Under the pieces are notes generated by a model, which ran no database searches, was not told the DNA's origin, and saw only the letters and a list, made by a program, of their open reading frames with translations. A program made the translations under genes and the position numbers. Shown here piece by piece: positions 58,225 to 64,000 of a DNA stretch of 64,000 nucleotides. The DNA lies in NCBI RefSeq assembly GCF_000226255.1, contig NZ_AGFG01000028.1, forward strand, positions 1-64,000, given 5' to 3'. Source of the stretch: Desulfovibrio sp. A2. GTDB lineage: Bacteria; Desulfobacterota; Desulfovibrionia; Desulfovibrionales; Desulfovibrionaceae. How positions within the stretch are numbered: position 1 is the stretch's first letter; the number at the start of each line of letters is the position of its first letter.

Positions 58225-59931
58225 GTGCGTCAGCGTGTACGATTGGGCGAACTGCTGGTGCAGGCCGGGCTGCTCACCGACGAGCAGCTCAAGGCCGCCC
58301 TGCGCGAACACAAGAAAAGCGGGCTGCGCCTTGGCCAATACCTGACCAAGACCAACCTGTGCCGCGAAGCCGACGTGGTGGAACTGGTCAGCCGCCAGTT
58401 GAAGATAGACCGGTACACCCCGCAGCAGTACCCGCTCAGCCTGAACATGGCCGAGCGCCTGCCGCTGGACGCCGCGCAGAAGTGCAGCGCCGTGCCCATC
58501 CAGCAGCACGGGCACGTGCTGGTGGTGGCCATGGTCGACCCGCTGGACATCGACGCGCTGGACACGCTGGAGTTCATCACCAACAGCGAGGTGGAGCCGC
58601 TCATCTGCACCGAGCAGGAGTACAACCAGCTCTTCAGCGCCATCTACGGCATGTTCACCAACCTTGACGGCGTCATCGAAAGCCTGGGCGACCTGCAAAC
58701 CGCCGCCGCCAGCACCACAGACGCCGCCGAGCGCGACGTGGCCGTGGACGAACTGGCCAACCAGGCCGACCTTGCGCCCATCGTGCGGCTGGTCAACTCC
58801 ATTCTCGCGCAGGCCGTGCGCGAAGGCGCGAGCGACGTGCACATCAGCCCCGAAAAGGACAGCGTGCAGGTGCGCTTTCGCATAGACGGCAAGCTGCGCG
58901 AGGCCCCGGCCCCGCCGCGCAGCGTTGCGCCCGCCGTTGTTTCGCGCATCAAGATCCTGGGCAACATGGACATCGCCGTCACCCGCGTGCCGCAGGACGG
59001 CCGCTTCACCATGCACCTGGACAACCGCGAGATAAACGTGCGCGTGTCCAGCATACCCACCATCTACGGCGAAAACATGGTGATGCGCCTGCTGGACATG
59101 AGCGGGCGCGACTACACGCTGGACATGCTGGGCATGCAGCGCAACGACCACGTGACCATCGAAGGGGCCATCCACAAGCCCTACGGCATGATCCTGTCCA
59201 CCGGCCCCACGGGCAGCGGCAAGTCCACCAGCCTGTACGCCATCCTGAAAAGCATCAACCGACCGGACATCAACATCATCACCCTGGAAGACCCGGTGGA
59301 ATACCGCATCCGGGGCATCCGCCAGGTGCAGCTCAACCGCAAGGCGGGCATGACCTTTGCCAGCGGCCTGCGCTCCATTCTGCGGCAGGACCCGGACGTG
59401 GTGATGGTGGGCGAAATACGCGACGCGGAAACCGCCGCCATTGCCGTGCAGGCCGCCCTTACCGGGCACCTGGTGCTGTCCACCCTGCACACCAACGACG
59501 CGGCGGGCGCGGTGACGCGCCTCATCGACATGGGCATAGAGCCGTTTCTGGTGTCTTCGGTGCTGCTGGTCTCGTTCGCGCAGCGGCTGGTGCGCCGGGT
59601 GTGCACCAACTGCGCGGAACCCTACGAGCCGCTGCCCGCGGCCCTTGCCGCCTTCGGCCTTGCGCCGGACACGCCGGGGGCCACCTGGCTGAAGGGGCGC
59701 GGCTGCCACCACTGCGCGCATACCGGCTACCGGGGGCGCACCGGGGTGTTCGAGATACTGCCCATGACCCAGACCATCCAGGATCTGGTGATCAAGCGCA
59801 GTTCCACGCAGGTCATCGCGGAAACGGCCATCGAGGCCGGGCTGATGCGCACCCTGAAGCAGGACGCGGCGCAGAAGATTCTGCGGGGGACGACCACCGT
59901 TGAGGAGGCCGCCACCTCCGTCATGCTTTAG
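58225..59931 (+). CDS. Pilus extension ATPase (PilB/MshE/GspE family)
   Basis: 568 residues from the GTG at 58225 (AGGTAGG upstream). An MshEN-type N-terminus is present: RLGELLVQAGLLTDEQLKAA followed by a second RLGQYL, the pattern that binds c-di-GMP in MshE, but the usual Gln is His (LREHKKSG). The ATPase core has Walker A GPTGSGKS at about 327-334, ITLEDPVEYRI, Walker B VVMVGEIRDAET and the four-cysteine zinc motif CTNC / CHHC. It powers pilus subunit assembly. It is followed by a nested-hairpin repeat before the gene for its membrane partner. Confidence 0.93.
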   Translation: MRQRVRLGELLVQAGLLTDEQLKAALREHKKSGLRLGQYLTKTNLCREADVVELVSRQLKIDRYTPQQYPLSLNMAERLPLDAAQKCSAVPIQQHGHVLVVAMVDPLDIDALDTLEFITNSEVEPLICTEQEYNQLFSAIYGMFTNLDGVIESLGDLQTAAASTTDAAERDVAVDELANQADLAPIVRLVNSILAQAVREGASDVHISPEKDSVQVRFRIDGKLREAPAPPRSVAPAVVSRIKILGNMDIAVTRVPQDGRFTMHLDNREINVRVSSIPTIYGENMVMRLLDMSGRDYTLDMLGMQRNDHVTIEGAIHKPYGMILSTGPTGSGKSTSLYAILKSINRPDINIITLEDPVEYRIRGIRQVQLNRKAGMTFASGLRSILRQDPDVVMVGEIRDAETAAIAVQAALTGHLVLSTLHTNDAAGAVTRLIDMGIEPFLVSSVLLVSFAQRLVRRVCTNCAEPYEPLPAALAAFGLAPDTPGATWLKGRGCHHCAHTGYRGRTGVFEILPMTQTIQDLVIKRSSTQVIAETAIEAGLMRTLKQDAAQKILRGTTTVEEAATSVML

Positions 59932-59935
59932 CGCT

Positions 59936-60060
59936 CCAAAGCGTCCTTTTGCCCGTTGGCGTCGTCAACCTTCGCCTGCCATTTCGGTCGAATACAGCAA
60001 GAGTATACTCCCTCATGGCAGGCTTGGTTTCCTCGCCAGCGAACAAAAATCCTGCTTTGG
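59936..60060 (-). repeat. Nested-hairpin intergenic element, copy E
   Basis: It lies between the pilus ATPase and platform genes, just after the ATPase stop. On the plus (mRNA) strand it reads outer arm CCAAAGC, CTTTTGCCC, stem 1 GTTGGC, GTCGTC, stem 2 AACC..GCCTGCCAT, a loop TTCGGTCGAATAC..GTATACTCCCTC, stem 2' ATGGCAGGC..GGTT, TCCTC, stem 1' GCCAGC, GAACAAAA, outer arm GCTTTGG. The linkers match copy A while each stem has a different, still complementary sequence. Confidence 0.75.
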
Positions 60061-60147
60061 AAAAAGGCACTCAAGAAACAAGAGAAGAGTTTGAGGCCAC
60101 GGGCCGGACTTCGCACCATAACTGGTAACACTACTGACAGGCACGAC

Positions 60148-61362
60148 ATGCCCACCTACGTCTACACCGCGCTGAACGAAAACGGCGTGAACATGCAAGG
60201 CGCCATCGACGCGGACACCGCAGACGCCGCCCGCGCCCTGCTGCTGTCGCGCGGCTACGTGCCCATGAAGGTCAAGGCGCAGGGGGCCAGCTTCGAGTTC
60301 GGCGCGCTGGGCGACATCCTGAACCCGGTAAAGCCCAAGGAACTCATCCTGTTCACCAAGCAGTTCCGCACCCTGTTCCAGGCGGGCATACCCATCACCC
60401 AGCTGTTGCAGGTGCTGCAGAACCAGACGGAAAGCAAAAAGCTCAAGCGCGTGGCGGCGGACATGGCCCAGTCCATCGTGGGCGGCAGCACCCTGTACGA
60501 CGCCTTCAAGGCGCACCCCCGCGTGTTCAGCGAACTGTACTGCTCCATGATGCGCGCGGGCGAGGCCAGCGGCGCGCTGGGCGACGTGATGGAACGCCTT
60601 GTCTACCTGCTGGAGCACGAGCACAAGATACGCTCCGACATCAAGTCGGCCATGCGCTACCCCAAGATGGTGGTGAGCGCGCTGGTCATCGCCTTCTTCG
60701 TGCTGCTGAACGTGGTCATCCCCAAGTTCGTCATCATCTTTTCGGCCGCCAAGCTGGAACTGCCGCTGCCCACCAGAATCGCCATCGGCATGCACCATGG
60801 CATCAACACTTACTGGCCGTTCATGCTGGCGGCGCTGGCGGTGCTGGTGGCGGCCTACAAATGGTGGACCCGCACGGAAACGGGCAAGTACTGGCGCGAC
60901 AGCCTGCTGCTGCGCATGCCCATTACCGGGCCGGTGTTGCAGAAATCGGTCATGGCCCGCTTCGCGGCCATATTCTCCATCATGCAGTCCAGCGGCGTCA
61001 GCGTGCTGGATGCGCTGGACATTCTGACCAACACCATCGGCAACGCGGCCATCGCCCGCGAATTTCGCAGGATACAGGACAAGCTGCGCGAAGGCCGGGG
61101 CATTGCCGACCCGTTGAAATCGGCCAGATTCTTCACCCCGCTGGTCATCAACATGGTGGCCATCGGCGAGGAATCGGGCAGCCTGGACGCCATGTTGAAG
61201 GACGTGGCCACCCACTACGACGAAGAAGTGGAATACGCCGTGGCGGGCATGGCCGAGGCCATCGGCCCCATCCTCATCATAGTGCTGGCGGCGGTGGTGG
61301 GCTTTTTCGCCCTCGCCATCTTCATGCCCATGTGGGACCTGACCAAGATGGTCAGGCGCTGA
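60148..61362 (+). CDS. Pilus inner-membrane platform protein (PilC/MshG/GspF family)
   Basis: 404 residues from the ATG at 60148. Two GspF domains (about 70-190 and 270-395), each with ELILFTKQFRTLFQAGIPI-type starts (second: RFAAIFSIMQSSGVSVLDAL), surround three membrane segments (VVSALVIAFFVLLNVVIP; FMLAALAVLVAAYKWW; LIIVLAAVVGFFALAIFMPM). The ending PMWDLTKMV is classic. It couples the cytoplasmic ATPases to subunit extraction. A 216-base gap containing the hairpin element separates it from the ATPase gene; no better upstream start exists. Confidence 0.94.
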   Translation: MPTYVYTALNENGVNMQGAIDADTADAARALLLSRGYVPMKVKAQGASFEFGALGDILNPVKPKELILFTKQFRTLFQAGIPITQLLQVLQNQTESKKLKRVAADMAQSIVGGSTLYDAFKAHPRVFSELYCSMMRAGEASGALGDVMERLVYLLEHEHKIRSDIKSAMRYPKMVVSALVIAFFVLLNVVIPKFVIIFSAAKLELPLPTRIAIGMHHGINTYWPFMLAALAVLVAAYKWWTRTETGKYWRDSLLLRMPITGPVLQKSVMARFAAIFSIMQSSGVSVLDALDILTNTIGNAAIAREFRRIQDKLREGRGIADPLKSARFFTPLVINMVAIGEESGSLDAMLKDVATHYDEEVEYAVAGMAEAIGPILIIVLAAVVGFFALAIFMPMWDLTKMVRR

Positions 61363-61528
61363 CAACAGGCAAACAAGCCCATGCATGCCGGGGCGCGGGG
61401 CACGACTCGCAGGGGGGGCGCTGCCCGCCCGCACCGGCGCCACATAGGGAGGGGGACGGACTGTCCGGAACCCACGTGGAAACAGAGATTCACCACATCG
61501 TAACACCACGCATCAGGAGGAACACCCC

Positions 61529-61945
61529 ATGACCCAGAGCAGGAAGGATCGAAAGAAGGAACAGGGCTTCACCCTCATCGAAATCGTGGCCGTGCTGATC
61601 ATCCTCGGCATTCTCGCCGCCGTGGCCGTGCCCAAGTATTTCGACCTGCAGGCCGATGCCCGCTCCAACGCCGCCATGGCGGCCGTTGCCGAAACCCAGT
61701 CCCGCCTGAACGCCGAGTTTGCCCGTCAACTGTTGCAGGGGCAGGCATGCAGCGCCGCCACCATCGCTACCGCCATCGCGGCCGCCGAGGGTGACCTTGG
61801 TAATGGCTGGACCTCCGACATTGGCACCATTAACGGAGACGTCGCTCCTGTCACCCTTACCTTTGACCCCGGCACGGGCACGGCCGCTGCCGTTACCAAC
61901 ACCTCGGGTCGGGCTTGGAACGTCGCCATTCCCGATTGCGACTAG
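61529..61945 (+). CDS. Type IV prepilin-like major pilin candidate
   Basis: 138 residues. The class III signal KKEQG-FTLIE has the cleavage Gly13, Phe14 and Glu18 (Glu5 of the mature chain), followed by the hydrophobic helix IVAVLIILGILAAVAVPKY. The C-terminal globular part is small and contains two cysteines (QACSA and PDCD) that may close a disulfide loop. AGGAGG lies eight bases before the ATG, the strongest ribosome site in this operon, and a G+C-rich hairpin follows the stop, both fitting the highly expressed major subunit. Confidence 0.9.
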   Translation: MTQSRKDRKKEQGFTLIEIVAVLIILGILAAVAVPKYFDLQADARSNAAMAAVAETQSRLNAEFARQLLQGQACSAATIATAIAAAEGDLGNGWTSDIGTINGDVAPVTLTFDPGTGTAAAVTNTSGRAWNVAIPDCD

Positions 61946-61961
61946 CAGTTGAGTTGCCTGC

Positions 61962-61988
61962 GGCGGCGGCGCACAACGCGCCGCCGCC
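61962..61988 (+). terminator. Hairpin after the pilin gene
   Basis: GGCGGCGGCGC / GCGCCGCCGCC stem of 11 pairs with a five-base loop, 16 bases past the pilin stop, followed by CTTCCCCTCT. It may stabilise the pilin mRNA or reduce read-through to the PilT-like gene. Confidence 0.6.
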
Positions 61989-62015
61989 CTTCCCCTCTAC
62001 GCACGGACGCCCGTC

Positions 62016-63308
62016 ATGAACGAAGCATTCAGCCGCATCATCTCCCAGGCCGTGGCCCTTGGCTGGTCCGACGTGCACATCACCGGCGGCCACCCGGTGG
62101 CCTACCGCAAGGACGGCGACATCGGCATGCTGCGCGATACGGTGCTGTCGCCCGTGGAAGTGGACGGGCTGGCCCGCGACCTGCTGACCCCGCACCGGGC
62201 GGACATACTGCGCCGCCGCTGGTCGGTGGACTTCGCGCATTCCGTGGCGGGCATCCGGGTGCGGGTGAACATCTTCAACACCACGCGGGGCCTCAGCCTG
62301 GCCGTGCGGCTGCTGGCCGGGCGCATCCCCACCCTGGCCCACCTGAACCTGCACCCCTCGCTGGAAGAATTCACCCGCCTGCGGGCCGGGCTGATACTGG
62401 TGTGCGGGGCCACGGGCAGCGGCAAGACCACCACCATGGCCGCCATGCTGGACGAGATAAACCGCAACCGCCCGGCGCACATCATCACCCTTGAAGACCC
62501 CATCGAATACCGCTTCGCCTCCAAGAAAGGCTTCGTGGAGCAGCGGGAACTGGGGGCGCATTTTCCCAGCTTCGAGCGCGGCCTTCTGGACGTGCTGCGC
62601 GAAGACCCGGACGTGATCCTGGTGGGCGAACTGCGCGAGGCGGAAACCATCCGCCTTGCCCTTTCCGCCGCGGAATCGGGCCACCTGGTCATTGCCTCGC
62701 TGCACTCGGCCACGCCGGAAGAAGCCCTGTACCGGCTGTGCAACGCCTTTCCGCTGGAGGCGCAAGACCTGGTGCGGCACCAGTTGTCGTCCACCCTGCA
62801 CGCCATCGTGGTGCAGCAGTTGCGCATGCACCCCGTGGCCCGCTTCCGCGTGCCGGTACTGTCGCTGCTCATCGGCACCCACCCCGTGCGCATGCTGGTG
62901 CGCGAGGGCAAGTTCGCCCAGTTGCACAGCATCATGGAAATGGGGCGCGGCGAGGGCATGTACACCATGGACGCCTACTACGACGACTTCCTGAACCGGC
63001 CGCAGCGCTTTTCCGCCCCGTCCAACGTGTTCCGCCCCGCGCCGGAGGAAGACCAGCAGCCGGACTACGATTCTCCGCTCATGGACCGGGGCTTGGGCAC
63101 CACCCACTACACCCCGGAATCGGCCCGGCATCTGGCCCGGCCGGATGGACCGGCCCTGCACGCGGCCATGCACGCGTCCGTGGACGCGGCCCAGCCGGGC
63201 GCGGGCCACATGGGCATGGCGCGGCCCGACGAACCCGGCGAGCCGGTGTACACCCTGACCGACGAGGGCAGGCTGGAGGATGTGTTGCGGGAGTTTACCG
63301 AGCGATAG
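62016..63308 (+). CDS. PilT/PilU-like pilus ATPase
   Basis: 430 residues. The N-terminal PAS-like half (SDVHITGGHPVAYRKDGDIG) and the core Walker A GATGSGKT (131-138), LEDPIEYRFASKKGFVEQRE and the His-box segment HLVIASLHSATPEEAL define a PilT-type retraction ATPase. The Walker B stretch is VILVGELREAET where PilT normally has GEMRDxET, an Asp-to-Glu change at the second acidic site. A C-terminal extension of about 90 residues, poor in secondary structure, is additional. No zinc motif is present, unlike the GspE-type protein. It lies between two pilin genes. Confidence 0.9.
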   Translation: MNEAFSRIISQAVALGWSDVHITGGHPVAYRKDGDIGMLRDTVLSPVEVDGLARDLLTPHRADILRRRWSVDFAHSVAGIRVRVNIFNTTRGLSLAVRLLAGRIPTLAHLNLHPSLEEFTRLRAGLILVCGATGSGKTTTMAAMLDEINRNRPAHIITLEDPIEYRFASKKGFVEQRELGAHFPSFERGLLDVLREDPDVILVGELREAETIRLALSAAESGHLVIASLHSATPEEALYRLCNAFPLEAQDLVRHQLSSTLHAIVVQQLRMHPVARFRVPVLSLLIGTHPVRMLVREGKFAQLHSIMEMGRGEGMYTMDAYYDDFLNRPQRFSAPSNVFRPAPEEDQQPDYDSPLMDRGLGTTHYTPESARHLARPDGPALHAAMHASVDAAQPGAGHMGMARPDEPGEPVYTLTDEGRLEDVLREFTER

Positions 63309-63453
63309 AACACGCTACCGGCAGGCGCGGGGCGGGCACAAGGCAGGGGGAAGGCCGCCACAGCCCGCCACGCGGCAGCACGAATCTTTTCACGCCTTAC
63401 GGGCGGGCCAGCGCCCGCCGCAACGGCCGGGCCAGCGCCCGGCGGGCACGCAC

Positions 63454-63960
63454 ATGACGACGCGCACTCCGCATACCGCATCCACGCCCCCCGCCGGGCA
63501 ACGCGGCTTCACCCTGATCGAAGTGGTGACCGTGCTGCTCATCATGGCCGTGATCACGGCCGTGGCGGTGGAGCGCATGTTCACCCAGGACGACGCGCAA
63601 CTGGGGGCCATCGCCGCCAGCGTGCGCAACAACCTGCGCTACGCCCGCACCCGGTCCATGAACAGCGACGAGGTGTTCGGGGTGCAGATCATTTCCTCCA
63701 CCACCTATGCCGTGTTCCGCGATGGCGACACCAGCGACCGGGTGCTCATGCCCGGCGAGGTGAACAACGGCATCATCACCCTGGAAGCCGGGGCCACCTT
63801 CACCACCGCCGCCACCATCATCAGCTTCGACGAATGGGGGCGGCCCTGCTCCAACGCGGCGGGCACCACCCTGCGCACGGCCAACGTCACCGTCACCATC
63901 AGCTATCAGGGCCAGACGGAAAGCATCGTCGTCGTCCGCAACACGGGGTTTCTGCAATGA
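63454..63960 (+). CDS. GspH/FimT-type minor pseudopilin
   Basis: 168 residues from the ATG at 63454. The prepilin signal is unusually long: Gly18-Phe19 cleavage in GQRGFTLIEVVTVLLIMA with Glu23 as mature Glu5. The following RNNLRYARTRSMNSDEVF segment is the hallmark of GspH/FimT minor pilins. The stop overlaps the ATG of the next gene. Just upstream, a short G+C-rich direct repeat (gggccagcgcccg, at about 63408 and 63431) fills the 145-base gap. Confidence 0.85.
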   Translation: MTTRTPHTASTPPAGQRGFTLIEVVTVLLIMAVITAVAVERMFTQDDAQLGAIAASVRNNLRYARTRSMNSDEVFGVQIISSTTYAVFRDGDTSDRVLMPGEVNNGIITLEAGATFTTAATIISFDEWGRPCSNAAGTTLRTANVTVTISYQGQTESIVVVRNTGFLQ

Positions 63961-64000
63961 AACGGCACACGCCCCCCGCCACCCGCCGCCCCGCGCAGGC
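63957..64000 (+). CDS. Start of a further pilus gene (partial)
   Basis: An ATG overlapping the GspH-like stop (ATGA) opens a frame MKRHTPPATRRPAQ that leaves the window. Coupling and position suggest another minor pilin of this operon, but the prepilin cleavage site has not yet been reached. Confidence 0.5.
   Translation, partial: MKRHTPPATRRPAQ

Noticed and set aside
56422-59721. A 1099-codon open frame antisense to the secretin and pilus ATPase genes
   Set aside because: Composition is typical of a G+C shadow frame, and both plus-strand genes show full family motifs.
1-64000. Prophage, insertion sequence or genomic island
   Set aside because: No transposase, integrase, phage structural genes, or marked change in base composition was found; the tRNA genes are intact without flanking direct repeats of their 3' ends.

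Overview
The window is about 64 kb of very GC-rich (roughly two-thirds G+C), densely coded chromosome. It has no rRNA operon, prophage, insertion sequence or CRISPR array. Hybrid cluster protein, a double-cubane reductase pair, FeoAB with a Cys-rich companion, and a biotin operon carrying its own fatty-acid-synthase-like genes point to a sulfate-reducing deltaproteobacterium of the Desulfovibrio/Nitratidesulfovibrio group. From memory the gene order resembles that of Desulfovibrio vulgaris; no database was searched.

Layout. 1-4790 (minus strand): tRNA-Val, thrS, infC, rpmI, rplT, pheS. 5200-7760: a c-di-AMP (ydaO/yuaA) riboswitch with an intrinsic terminator ahead of the potassium transporter gene kup. 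8077-10292: a YjiM/YjiL-type double-cubane protein and its ATPase activator. 10854-18393: nitrosative-stress block with hcp, a ferredoxin, an iron-dependent alcohol dehydrogenase, a PAS histidine kinase and, on the other strand, an HcpR-like Crp/Fnr regulator. 18610-25755: an acidic-tailed protein, an HD-GYP protein, gltX, an Nfu protein, a DUF2156 protein and a MATE exporter. 25986-35495: birA and a divergent nine-gene biotin operon around a recognisable BirA operator. 35690-39972: lysA, a TrmB-type regulator, an M20 amidohydrolase and a SlyD/FKBP protein. 40152-45225: a diguanylate cyclase and an iron-uptake locus with two Fur-like boxes. 45621-52679: an M20 peptidase, an orphan peptide-ABC ATPase, a LuxR response regulator, an Hpt protein, tRNA-Leu and a membrane-anchored LuxR regulator. 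53372 to the end: a type IV/MSHA-like pilus operon that runs off the window.

The two most interesting signals are these. (1) The biotin operon bioB-bioA-[hotdog]-[SDR]-[ACP]-[KAS]-[hotdog]-bioF-bioD looks like a dedicated pimeloyl-thioester factory, and its two hotdog proteins keep complementary halves of the FabZ catalytic dyad. (2) A family of intergenic nested-hairpin elements occurs at 1592-1736, 23229-23328 and 59936-60060. The linker motifs are conserved while the stem sequences differ but stay paired. Related composite repeats lie at 9255-9380, 23161-23415 and 35556-35676.

Signalling genes recur: a diguanylate cyclase, an HD-GYP protein, an MshEN-type N-terminus on the pilus ATPase, and a c-di-AMP riboswitch. 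Potassium uptake is therefore probably controlled by c-di-AMP, and pilus assembly may be controlled by c-di-GMP.
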